Assembly (NCBI RefSeq): GCF_000429065.1
Contig: NZ_AUBD01000001.1
Location: 1 to 64,000 of the forward strand
Source: Silanimonas lenta DSM 16282
Lineage (GTDB): Bacteria; Pseudomonadota; Gammaproteobacteria; Xanthomonadales; Xanthomonadaceae
DNA length: 64,000 bases
Direction: 5' to 3'
Both the position numbers and the translations under genes were made by a program. Below the pieces are notes generated by a model, which saw only the letters and a list, made by a program, of their open reading frames with translations, was not told where the DNA came from and searched no databases. Shown piece by piece: positions 7,113 through 15,792 of the stretch; the stretch's first letter is position 1, and every line of letters starts with the position of its first letter.

Positions 7113-10100
7113 TCAACGAGGAGGATCAGTTCGTGCTATCTCGCTCCAGCCGTGGTCGAACGTAAAGGTCCGGGCATGGCCGACGGGGTTCTGAATTCTG
7201 AGCACGCGGGCTTGAGCTGGATCGGTTGCGCGCTCGACCACGTATAGCCAGTACGCATCGCCCTTTTCGCGCGCGCAGTCGAACTGCGTGTGTGACAGTC
7301 CCACGGGGCGATCATGCAAGGTGCCCGTCATCGACTTCACTTCGACCCATCGAATCTGCCTGCCACTACTGTCGGCCTCGAAGAGGTCAAAACCTGGGTT
7401 GCCTTCCGGAGTACGGCGTAGTCCTGGCTCAAGACGAATGATCAGATCGATTGCTCGCTCCTCGATCTGCATCCGTTCCGCCTGATCGAGGCCATCGGGG
7501 TCTGGGCCTTCCTCATCGGGGTGCGTGCCGACGTAGGAGATGAACGGTCGCCCCCCGGCGTGGCCGGGTGTCCTCTTTCCTTGCCCGCCGCCTTTGCCAC
7601 TGCCCTTGTCTCCGGGAGTGCCGTGGCCGCCTGAGCCACCGTGGCCACCCCCATTGCCCTGGCTGCCGCCGCGCGAAGTCCCAGTACCAGTGCGCCCTTG
7701 GCCACCACCTCCTGCCACCGTGCCCACGCCATCACCGCCGTCCGGATCAGGGGTGCCGGGCGGGATATCCGGCATGTCATCGCCGTAAAGATCTTTCGCA
7801 CCGTCGTACACGTCGCCATCGGACGGCTCGTCGGTCTCCTGTTCGGACTCTGCCGATGGCTCAGTCTGGGGCGCTGAGCTCGCGCTCAGTCGGGACGTCA
7901 GCTCGGCGACGATAGTAGGGTCTCTTCGTAGCAGATCGAGAATGGCCGGGTCGATGCCTGCCTCCTTGGCAAGCTGATCGATGACCGGTGGTTTGAAGAC
8001 GATCTTGGTCTGCAGGAACGGGTTGGGCTTCCAGCCGAGGGTGTCGAACACGACGAGCCCAGGCGGTACAAGCTCGCCGTCGGCATTCGGCACCCAGGCA
8101 ACCTGATTGAGCGTCCGGACGAAAGCGGCATCGAACCGAGCGGTCTTTGTCTCGTGGAAGTAACCCCACTTGTAGGAGCCGTAGAAGGCGGCAGTACCAC
8201 GCGCCTCCAGATCGGCCAAGGCTTCCCATAGCACCTTGGCTCGGGCGGCAGCATCCTTGGGTGGTAGTTTTGGTAAGAACTCCAGCAGCGCTGTCAGTCC
8301 GCGAAGGGTGAAATCTTCTGGCGGGTTTTCCCAGCTTGCGCGCTCAAGACCAGCTTCTCTGCGGATTCGCTCTTTCTCCGAATGCCCCAGACTCGACGGT
8401 ACTGCTTCCGGAATGAGGTAGCGGCTTGCCCCGCACGACACCAGCAGGTCACGAATCTCCTCGCCCCGCAGGCAGTCGTACTCATTGTCGACGATCAAGA
8501 TATCGGGCACGCCCGCGAAGAGCTGCTGTAGGCGGTCGGTGGCGATGTAGGCCTCGCCAGGCTTGGCGACATACGTTTTGCCGTCGCCGGTATCGACCAC
8601 CATCACAAAGGTGGTGTCGCGCAAGGCTGACCGGAGCTTTTCCCTCTGCGCGGTGGAATCGGTACTGAAAGCGGCACGGATGCGCTCGATGTCGGCTGCG
8701 TAGACATCGTCGTCCACGTCCACCTCTGCCTGCTGGTACTTCGGCAGGATGTTCCAGATCACATCGTCTACCGGGTCGGGTTCGGTGATGCCCAGCGAGC
8801 TCAGGAACAGGCGTACCTCGGGCGTCGTACATACCGCGCGGCGAACGGTCGGAAAGCTGGTGGCGATGGCGCTGGGAAGAAAGGCCTTGGCTTTCCCGTT
8901 TTCGCGAGCAACGACGTGCGTCCCGTCATCCAGGCGGATGAGCGGGACAGTGTCCAGATGGCGACGCAACGCCTTCTCCTGGCCGCTCAGGAACTCGTAC
9001 AGCCGCAACACCCACTCGTCCGATTGCGCCTCAAGGAACGCCTTCGTCAGGTTCGGTACCAGTTTTGTTGGCGTGATCTCGTCGATGTCGAGTTCGCGCA
9101 TCAGGTACTGGCGAATCTCGGGTGCCTTGTCCTGGGTAATGTCGCCTGACAACCAAGCGGCGACCTCCGAACCGAACAGCGCCGCAACCTGTTCCGGGCG
9201 GAACAGTTCGCGCAACTCTTGTGTTCGCGCCAACTTGGCCTGCTGGGCGGTGACATGCCCTCCGTCGAAGGTTGGAAGCAGCGCCTCGTCCTGAAACGCC
9301 TGCCGGACGGCATCGAACATTGGTGCAAACCGGGAGCCCTTTGGGAACTTCTCGCGGTCGAGCGGCAGGCAGCGCAGCGCCGCGACATCCAGCATTGCGT
9401 TGTCTCGCATCCAGCGCATCGCTTCGACCAGCAGGCTGGATGTCTCCTTGACCAGATGCTGGTTCCACGGGTCGCCGGGAGGAATGTTGTCGCGGCTCGG
9501 TGTGGTGCGATACGGCCCCTGCACGAGAAAACCGAGGTGGCTCTCAACCACCGTCGGGAAAAAAACCACCAGCGGCGACTTGGCCAGCGGCTGCACAGCC
9601 CAGCGACCCGGGGCGTCCTTGACCGCAACCAGCGAGAAGGCAATCTCCACCCGTCCGACCTTTTTTCCCTCGGCGGAGAACACGTCACGGTGGAACACCA
9701 GCCAGTTCTGATCGACCTCGGGTTGCCCACTCTCTTGGCCGATCACCGTGACGCGCTGCACGTTGGGCCCCAGCGTTTCTGGGGTGTTGCGCAGATAGAA
9801 CCCGGACGCGCCACCTTCGACGCTCCAGTTGATTTCGTCGATGTGACGCAGGAACAGCAGCGCGCCCGGGCCCAAGTGTCGGAACCCTGCCGTGATCTCC
9901 TGCGCCGCCGTCGTGTCCTGCGGTTTCAGGGGCAGGATGATCTGCGTCTCATCCGGGGCGCGTGCGGAGCGTTCCAGCCGCTTGGGGAAGACGTAGTTCT
10001 CAATGGCGAAGTCCTCATCGCCGGAGTGGATCTCCGGGAGATCGGTGACGGTGTAGACGGACTTGAAGCCAAGGCCGAAGCGGCCAATGGAGGACTCGTT

Positions 10101-10388
10101 CTTGGTGCTCTCGGCGATGTCGCAGACGCTGCGGACATCGGCCTCATCAAAAGGCTTGCCGAAGTGCGAGAGCGTCAGGCGAGTCGCGCTCAGGGTGAAC
10201 GAAACCTTGCGTGATCCGTGCCACTCGCCACGCCGGCCGAGCGCGTCCTCCGCGTTTTGCAGCAGTTCAAAGATGAAGTGCGTGCGGTCGTCATACAGCC
10301 CCGCGGCTAGGCTGCCGGATTTCTGGGCGCCCTTGGTGCCGTAGCTTTCCCGGTTCTCCTTACAAATTGCCTCGTAGTTGGACGCCAC
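7113..10388 (-). CDS. Sacsin-like GHKL ATPase with C-terminal DUF3883 domain
   Basis: Predicted 1091 residues. The N-terminus is a GHKL/Hsp90-type ATPase of the sacsin sort: N-box ELLQNAEDAL (41-50), degenerate nucleotide motif LSHFGKPF (73-80) and glycine lid GRFGLGFKSVY (102-112). A long helical middle has no recognised domain. A strikingly Gly-rich linker (about 855-960) leads to a DUF3883 domain (about 985-1075) with GNPGFDLFEADSSGR and IRWVEVKS, the D...EVK arrangement of PD-(D/E)XK-like folds. Such proteins occur in bacterial defence islands, possibly as ATP-driven sensors with a nuclease-like end. It is transcribed away from the HTH-helicase-methyltransferase operon, with which it shares the 10389-10514 control region. 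A defence role is an inference from context. Confidence 0.9.
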   Translation of the reverse strand: MASNYEAICKENRESYGTKGAQKSGSLAAGLYDDRTHFIFELLQNAEDALGRRGEWHGSRKVSFTLSATRLTLSHFGKPFDEADVRSVCDIAESTKNESSIGRFGLGFKSVYTVTDLPEIHSGDEDFAIENYVFPKRLERSARAPDETQIILPLKPQDTTAAQEITAGFRHLGPGALLFLRHIDEINWSVEGGASGFYLRNTPETLGPNVQRVTVIGQESGQPEVDQNWLVFHRDVFSAEGKKVGRVEIAFSLVAVKDAPGRWAVQPLAKSPLVVFFPTVVESHLGFLVQGPYRTTPSRDNIPPGDPWNQHLVKETSSLLVEAMRWMRDNAMLDVAALRCLPLDREKFPKGSRFAPMFDAVRQAFQDEALLPTFDGGHVTAQQAKLARTQELRELFRPEQVAALFGSEVAAWLSGDITQDKAPEIRQYLMRELDIDEITPTKLVPNLTKAFLEAQSDEWVLRLYEFLSGQEKALRRHLDTVPLIRLDDGTHVVARENGKAKAFLPSAIATSFPTVRRAVCTTPEVRLFLSSLGITEPDPVDDVIWNILPKYQQAEVDVDDDVYAADIERIRAAFSTDSTAQREKLRSALRDTTFVMVVDTGDGKTYVAKPGEAYIATDRLQQLFAGVPDILIVDNEYDCLRGEEIRDLLVSCGASRYLIPEAVPSSLGHSEKERIRREAGLERASWENPPEDFTLRGLTALLEFLPKLPPKDAAARAKVLWEALADLEARGTAAFYGSYKWGYFHETKTARFDAAFVRTLNQVAWVPNADGELVPPGLVVFDTLGWKPNPFLQTKIVFKPPVIDQLAKEAGIDPAILDLLRRDPTIVAELTSRLSASSAPQTEPSAESEQETDEPSDGDVYDGAKDLYGDDMPDIPPGTPDPDGGDGVGTVAGGGGQGRTGTGTSRGGSQGNGGGHGGSGGHGTPGDKGSGKGGGQGKRTPGHAGGRPFISYVGTHPDEEGPDPDGLDQAERMQIEERAIDLIIRLEPGLRRTPEGNPGFDLFEADSSGRQIRWVEVKSMTGTLHDRPVGLSHTQFDCAREKGDAYWLYVVERATDPAQARVLRIQNPVGHARTFTFDHGWSEIARTDPPR

Positions 10389-10436
10389 TGCCGCTCCCTC
10401 TCCGTGTCATGGAACCTGTTTGATGCCAGGTTTGCC

Positions 10437-10452
10437 CAAGTTTGCACACTTG
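10437..10452. promoter_or_regulatory. Candidate operator in the divergent control region
   Basis: CAAGT and ACTTG arms flank a 6-bp centre. The palindrome sits within an imperfect direct repeat (AGGTTTGCCCA then AGTTTGCACA) in the 126-bp gap between the divergent sacsin-like and HTH genes. A TATTAT lies 7 bp to the right. It is well placed for the HTH protein at 10515 to control both directions. Confidence 0.45.
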
Positions 10453-10514
10453 TGGAATATTATGACGAGACATGGCCGTAAACCAAGCACAGCACAGATG
10501 ACACGGGAAAGCCG

Positions 10515-10727
10515 ATGAGCGACCAGCCGGACGAAATCCTCACCATTGACGAGGTTGCTGCCTACCTCAAGGCTGGCAAGCGCACGGTCTACCGCCTCGC
10601 AGCGAGCGGCAAGCTCCCCGCCTTCAAGCTGGGTGGCACGTGGCGCTTCCGCCGCCGCGATCTGGACGAGTGGATCGCCAGCCGCATCGGCAAGGCGACG
10701 GTGGATGACGGCGAGGGGGCGGAATGA
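10515..10727 (+). CDS. Helix-turn-helix (excisionase/MerR-like) regulator
   Basis: Predicted 70 residues. A single winged-helix DNA-binding domain of the excisionase-like HTH_17 family: LTIDEVAAYLKAGKRTVYRL (helix-turn-helix), then GKLPAFKLGGTWRFRRRDLDEWI (wing and C-terminal helix). Although annotated as excisionase-type by family, such proteins usually act as local transcription regulators. Its stop overlaps the start of the UvrD-like helicase gene (ATGA), making it the first gene of the defence operon and the likely controller of it and of the divergent sacsin-like gene. Confidence 0.9.
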   Translation: MSDQPDEILTIDEVAAYLKAGKRTVYRLAASGKLPAFKLGGTWRFRRRDLDEWIASRIGKATVDDGEGAE

Positions 10728-13645
10728 CATCCAGCGCCACCGCCCTCCAGTCCAAGGCCAACCCCCAGCAGCTGGAAGCCATTCTGGCCACCGAGGGGCC
10801 GGTGCTCATCATCGCGGGCCCCGGTTCCGGCAAGACCTTCACGCTGGTCGAGCGCATCGTCTACCTCATCACCCACAAAGGCGTCGCGCCCGAGTCGCTG
10901 TTTGTCGTCACATTCACCGACAAGGCCGCGCGTGAGCTGACCACGCGCATCTCCAACCGTCTCAGCGAGCTCGGCATCAAGTTCAACTTGAACGAGATGT
11001 ACCTGGGTACCTTCCACTCCATCTGCCTGCGGCTGCTGGAGGACTTCCGCGAGTTCACCCGGCTCAAGCGCAGCTTCACGCTGTTCGACCAGTTCGACCA
11101 GCAGTACTTCCTCTACCAGCACATCAAGGATTTCCGTGAACTGCCCGACGCCCAGCTTGTCATGGGCGACGACCAGACGGGGCGCTGGGCGCAGTCGGAG
11201 AACCTGCTCAAGTGGCTCAACAAGGTCAGCGAGGAGGCGCTCGATGCCTCCACGCTAGCGGCTGCCCCCGAGCCCGAAATCCGTGCCCTGGCTACCTGCT
11301 TTGTGAAGTACCAAGAGCTGCTTCATGAGCACAACGCGCTGGATTTCTCCGGCATCCAGTACGAGGCGCTGCAACTGCTGGAAAAGCGCCCCGAGGTGCT
11401 GGCGCAGCTGCGCGACAAGCTCACCTACCTGATGGTGGACGAGTATCAGGACACCAACACCATCCAGGAGCGCATCCTCCTCCTGCTCGCCGGCGAGCGC
11501 TGCAATCTCTGCGTGGTGGGTGACGACGACCAGGGCTTGTATCGCTTTCGCGGGGCCACCATCCGCAACATCCTGGAGTTCCCTGCGCTGTTCGACGACG
11601 GCCAGTGCAAGCAGGTCAAGTTGACCGTCAACTATCGCTCGCACCCGGACATCATCCGCTTTTACAACGAGTGGATGCGCGAACAAACCTGGGACGACGG
11701 CACGCGCGTCTTCCGTTTCGCCAAGCAGATCGTCCCACGCGCCGACGTCTTCCCCGACGTGCCGACGGTGGTGCGGTTGGCGGCCAGTGACGACAAGGAC
11801 GACACCACCAACTGGCACGCGGAGGTGCTGGCCTTCCTCAATGGGTTGAAGGCATCCGGTCAGCTCGCGGACTGGAACCAGGTAGCCTTCCTCTTCCGCT
11901 CCGTCAAGAATGACAAGGTAGTGGCGCTGGCGCGCTTCCTCGAAGCGCAGGGCGTGCCCGTGTTCTCGCCCCGCTCGAACATGTTTTTCGAGCGGGAGGA
12001 GATCCGCCTGATGATCGGCGCGCTGATTTTCCTGTTCCCGCAGTTTCCCAAGGTGCGGGCGTGGGCTGAAGGCGTGCATCTGGACATCTGGGACTACTAC
12101 GACCACCAGTGCTTCAAGCCCTTCACCGACGAGCTGCGCAAGCCGGAAAACAAGCCCCTGCTGGATTGGGCCCGCCCGCTGGCCAAGCGCCACGCCGTGC
12201 TTGCGCAGAACACCGACTACGCCTTCTCCGGCCTGTTCTACCAGCTGTTGCAATTCCCGCTGTTCTCGCGCTTCCTCACCGAAGAGGCCGTGCAAGGCGT
12301 GGACAAGGGTCGTGCGGCGCGCAATCTTGGCACCTTCTCCAGGCTGCTCACCAAGTTCGAGTACCTGCACTACGTCAGCGTGCTCAACCCGGACTTTCTA
12401 GAAAAGAACCTCCGTGACCTGTTCAACCAGTTCCTGCGCTTCCTGCAGGAGGGCGGTATCGGCGAGTACGAGGATGAGGCCGAGTACGCGCCCAAGGGCT
12501 GCGTCTCGTTCCTGACCATCCACCAGTCCAAGGGGCTGGAGTTCCCGGTGGTGGTGTGCGGCTCGCTGGAGGCGGTGCCGCGCAAGCAGCACACCGCGCT
12601 CGACGAGCTGCTGGAAGATGGCGGGTACTTGTCGAAACCCCGCTTCGAGCCGCTGGAGCACATCAAGCACTTCGATTTCCGGCGGCTCTTCTATACAGCC
12701 TTCTCCCGCGCCCAGAACCTGCTGGTGCTGGCCGCGCAGGAACGCAATGGCCGAGGCCTGGGCAAGTCGCCATCGAAGTATTTCGAGCGCTTGTTCTACG
12801 AGCTGCCCAGCTGGCGCGACATCGATCTGTCGGCGCTGACCTTCGAGGCCGTCAAGCAGATCAACCTCAAGCGCGAGTACTCGTTCACCTCGCACATCAC
12901 GGTGTTCGAGAACTGCGCCGAGCAGTACCGTTTTTTCAAGGAGCTGGAGTTCGCGCCCATCCGCGAGAGCCCGATGCTCTTCGGTACTCTGGTGCACCAG
13001 ACCATCGAGGACATCCACAAGACCGTCCTGCGCGGCGAAGAGCACACCATCACCCTGGACGCCATCCGGGGCTGGTTCTCGGCCAACTACGCGATGCTTT
13101 CCAAGAAAGAGCGCGTCTACCTCGCGCCCTCCTCACAGCAGGCGGCGCTGCTGCACGTGCTGCGCTACTACGAGCGCGAGAACGGCAACTGGGACCGCAT
13201 CAAGGAGGCCGAGGTCGAGATCTCGCTGGTCAAGGATCAGTACATCCTCAAGGGCAGCGTCGACCTGATCCGGGGCGAGAACGACACGGTCGAGATCATC
13301 GACTTCAAGTCGGAGAAGAAGCCCGACATGGAGAAGGACCGGGAGCGGCTGCGCCAGTACCAGCACCAGCTGGAGGTGTACGCCCACCTGGTGGAAGAGC
13401 GCACCGGCCAGAAGGTCAGCCGCATGCACCTCTACTACACCGGCGAAGACGGCGGCAACCCTTACGTCTCCTTCACCAAGGACGACCGCGCCATCGGCAA
13501 AACCATCGCCCGCTTCGACGACATCGTGGCGCGCATCGAGCGGCAGGACTATCAGATGGCCGCACGCCCGGCCAAGCTGTGCCAGAGCTGCGACATGCGC
13601 GCCTACTGCGACAACAAGAACTGGAAGTTTTCCAAAGCACGATGA
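10724..13645 (+). CDS. UvrD-family helicase fused to a RecB-type Fe-S nuclease
   Basis: Predicted 973 residues. An SF1A DNA helicase: Walker A GPGSGKT (about 32-38), Walker B LMVDEYQDTN (about 237-246), then VVGDDDQGLYRFRGA, VNYRSHPDIIRFY and FLTIHQSKGLEFPVV. The C-terminal third is a PD-(D/E)XK nuclease of the AddA/AddB/Cas4 kind: VFENCAEQYRFF supplies the first cysteine, FGTLVHQTIEDIH follows, then EIIDFKSEKK (catalytic D and K) and QYQHQLEVYAHL. CQSCDMRAYC holds the last three cysteines of a 4Fe-4S cluster. It should unwind and degrade DNA. It starts by ATGA overlap with the HTH gene and ends by overlap with the methyltransferase gene, tying it to a modification system. Confidence 0.93.
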   Translation: MTSSATALQSKANPQQLEAILATEGPVLIIAGPGSGKTFTLVERIVYLITHKGVAPESLFVVTFTDKAARELTTRISNRLSELGIKFNLNEMYLGTFHSICLRLLEDFREFTRLKRSFTLFDQFDQQYFLYQHIKDFRELPDAQLVMGDDQTGRWAQSENLLKWLNKVSEEALDASTLAAAPEPEIRALATCFVKYQELLHEHNALDFSGIQYEALQLLEKRPEVLAQLRDKLTYLMVDEYQDTNTIQERILLLLAGERCNLCVVGDDDQGLYRFRGATIRNILEFPALFDDGQCKQVKLTVNYRSHPDIIRFYNEWMREQTWDDGTRVFRFAKQIVPRADVFPDVPTVVRLAASDDKDDTTNWHAEVLAFLNGLKASGQLADWNQVAFLFRSVKNDKVVALARFLEAQGVPVFSPRSNMFFEREEIRLMIGALIFLFPQFPKVRAWAEGVHLDIWDYYDHQCFKPFTDELRKPENKPLLDWARPLAKRHAVLAQNTDYAFSGLFYQLLQFPLFSRFLTEEAVQGVDKGRAARNLGTFSRLLTKFEYLHYVSVLNPDFLEKNLRDLFNQFLRFLQEGGIGEYEDEAEYAPKGCVSFLTIHQSKGLEFPVVVCGSLEAVPRKQHTALDELLEDGGYLSKPRFEPLEHIKHFDFRRLFYTAFSRAQNLLVLAAQERNGRGLGKSPSKYFERLFYELPSWRDIDLSALTFEAVKQINLKREYSFTSHITVFENCAEQYRFFKELEFAPIRESPMLFGTLVHQTIEDIHKTVLRGEEHTITLDAIRGWFSANYAMLSKKERVYLAPSSQQAALLHVLRYYERENGNWDRIKEAEVEISLVKDQYILKGSVDLIRGENDTVEIIDFKSEKKPDMEKDRERLRQYQHQLEVYAHLVEERTGQKVSRMHLYYTGEDGGNPYVSFTKDDRAIGKTIARFDDIVARIERQDYQMAARPAKLCQSCDMRAYCDNKNWKFSKAR

Positions 13646-15792
13646 GACTCAAACCGCACATCCTGACCGTCGCCAGCACCGCGACCCTTCGGCAGATCGC
13701 CGAGGACTTCGAGCTCTCGGTCTCCGACAAGCGCAGGCGCCAGGCCCTGGTCGACGCGATCTCGTCGGCGCGGCGCTGCCGGCCGGAGGACCTGCTTGGC
13801 TACCTCGGCGAGCCGGAGGTCAAGCAGGTCTGCGAAGCCGCAGGCGTAGAGCCGAGGGGGCGGAGGAAAGCCTTGATCGCTCGACTGCTGGAAGCCGCGT
13901 CGCCGACGCCAACGCCGACGCCAACGCCAACCCGCCAGTCAATTGCCAGCCCCAAGACATTCAACCATTCGCCAAAGAGAACAACCATGAGCGACCAACA
14001 ACCTTCGCAGGCACCCCTGCCACTAGCCGCTGCTGATGTCGGCAAGACCAACGTCGAAAAATACGAGTTCTCGCCGATCAAGGGCTACCCGATGCTCAAC
14101 TGGCGCGGCAAGCGCCCGTTCACCTCGACGCAGTATTTCCCGGCGCAGCTGAAGGAAGTCCACGGCGAAGAGGTGGATGGCTGGCGCAACAAGATCTTTT
14201 GGGGTGACAACCTGCAGGTGATGAGTCACTTGCTGAAGGAGTTCAGGGGGAAGGTCGATCTGATCTACATCGACCCGCCTTTTGACTCCAAGGCCGACTA
14301 CAAGAAGAAGATCAAACTGCAAGGCAAGCAAGCAGAGTCGGAGCAGACGGTCTTTGAAGAAAAGCAGTACACCGACATCTGGACGAACGATGAGTATCTC
14401 CAATTCATGTACGAACGACTTGTCCTCGCCCGTGAGCTACTTTCGGAAAGAGGCAGCATCTACGTTCACTGCGACTGGCACAAGAATCACTTCATACGAA
14501 TGATTCTTGATGAAGTTTTTGGACCAGCGAACTTCAGGAACGAGATCATCTGGAGCTATTTCGGATTCAAACGTTCTACATCTCGCAAGTTTCCGCAGAA
14601 GCACGACACCATTTTGTCGTACGTGAGATCAGAGGATTACTACTGGAAGGTTCAATACCGCCCTCATGGTGAGGACTACATCAAGCGTTTCAAAAAGGAT
14701 GCGAATGGCCGTCTTTACCGCGATGACGTAAACCCTACAGGCGGCGGGACGCGGGTGATCTATCTGGATGAAATAGAAGGCGACATCATCGACTCTGTGT
14801 GGGACGACATTCCGCCGGTAAACCCGGTGGCAAAAGAGCGCCAAGACTATCCCACGCAGAAGCCCGAGGCCCTTGTGGAGCGAATCATCAATGCCTCAAC
14901 TGAAAAGGGCGCGCTCGTTTTTGACTGCTTCATGGGCGCAGGCACAACACAGGCAGCAGCAATGAAACTCGGCCGCCGTTTCATCGGCGCGGATATCAAC
15001 CTCGGCGCGATCCAGACGACTACCAAGCGGCTGATCAAGGCGGCCGAGGAACTGCGTCAGAAGCCGCTCGACCCCGACTCCAAGCACTACACCGGCTTCG
15101 AGGTCTACAACGTCAACCACTACGATATCTTCCGCAACCCGGTGCAGGCCAAGGAGCTGCTGCTGGAGGCGCTGGAGGTGCAGAAGCTGGAATTCAACAC
15201 CGTGTTCGACGGCGAGAAGGACGGCCGCATGATCAAGATCATGCCGGTCAACCGCATCGCCACGCGCGCCGACCTGAACGAGCTGATCGCGGGCTTCGAC
15301 TACAAGGCCTGGGAGCGCAAGCAGAACGAGAGCCCGAACCGCCCCGTCGAGAGGATCACCCTCGTCTGCATGGGCCATGAGCCGGACTTGGCCGCGCAGC
15401 TGGAGCTGGCCGCCAAGCCCTTCAAGATCGACGTGGAGGTGGTGGACATCCTGCGCGACAAGGCCAATCTGGAGTTCAAGCGCGACTCCGAGGCCAAGGT
15501 CGTGGTGAAGAACGGCGAGCTGGTCATCGAGCGCTTCTACCCGATGAACCTGCTGCAAAAGCTCTCCTTGCAGAAGGAGTCGGTCGAGGACTGGAAGGAG
15601 CTTGTCGAGTCGGTGCTGATTGACTGGAACTACGACGGCGCGGTGCTGCAACCGGCGGTGGTGGACATCCCTGGCAAGAACGAGATGGTCAAGGGCAGGT
15701 ACAAGGTGCCGGAGGATGCAGGCACCATCCGCGTGAAGATCACCGACCTGCTGTCGGAGTCTTGGGAAGGGAGCGTGGCCCATGGCGACTAA
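13642..15792 (+). CDS. Adenine methyltransferase (type III Mod-like) with N-terminal SAP-like repeats
   Basis: Open from an ATG overlapping the helicase stop: 716 residues. The first 90 residues contain two SAP-like helix pairs (LRQIAEDFELSVSDKRRRQA and VKQVCEAAGVEPRGRRKALI), then a PTPTPTPTPT linker. The methyltransferase follows, with DPPF in LIYIDPPFDS (about residue 210) before the AdoMet motif FDCFMGAGTT (about 430), the beta-class order of N6-adenine enzymes such as Mod. An internal ATG at 13987 would give a 601-residue enzyme without the SAP-like part, so two products are possible. The segment between the two motifs has visibly weaker GC-third bias than its flanks. The stop overlaps the Res-like gene by 11 bp, as in mod-res pairs. 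Confidence 0.9.
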   Translation: MRLKPHILTVASTATLRQIAEDFELSVSDKRRRQALVDAISSARRCRPEDLLGYLGEPEVKQVCEAAGVEPRGRRKALIARLLEAASPTPTPTPTPTRQSIASPKTFNHSPKRTTMSDQQPSQAPLPLAAADVGKTNVEKYEFSPIKGYPMLNWRGKRPFTSTQYFPAQLKEVHGEEVDGWRNKIFWGDNLQVMSHLLKEFRGKVDLIYIDPPFDSKADYKKKIKLQGKQAESEQTVFEEKQYTDIWTNDEYLQFMYERLVLARELLSERGSIYVHCDWHKNHFIRMILDEVFGPANFRNEIIWSYFGFKRSTSRKFPQKHDTILSYVRSEDYYWKVQYRPHGEDYIKRFKKDANGRLYRDDVNPTGGGTRVIYLDEIEGDIIDSVWDDIPPVNPVAKERQDYPTQKPEALVERIINASTEKGALVFDCFMGAGTTQAAAMKLGRRFIGADINLGAIQTTTKRLIKAAEELRQKPLDPDSKHYTGFEVYNVNHYDIFRNPVQAKELLLEALEVQKLEFNTVFDGEKDGRMIKIMPVNRIATRADLNELIAGFDYKAWERKQNESPNRPVERITLVCMGHEPDLAAQLELAAKPFKIDVEVVDILRDKANLEFKRDSEAKVVVKNGELVIERFYPMNLLQKLSLQKESVEDWKELVESVLIDWNYDGAVLQPAVVDIPGKNEMVKGRYKVPEDAGTIRVKITDLLSESWEGSVAHGD
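13902..13931 (+). repeat. Hexanucleotide microsatellite in the methyltransferase linker
   Basis: Alternating GCCGAC and GCCAAC hexamers, five units in a row, encode Pro-Thr repeats between the SAP-like domain and the methyltransferase. Because the unit is 6 bp, slippage changes linker length without changing frame. Confidence 0.75.

Noticed and set aside
13902-13931. Phase-variation switch in the methyltransferase
   Set aside because: The repeat unit is a hexamer, so copy-number change cannot shift the frame. It can only alter linker length.
14023-14403. Antisense frame within the methyltransferase
   Set aside because: Shadow of the coding strand; no start context and no recognisable domain.
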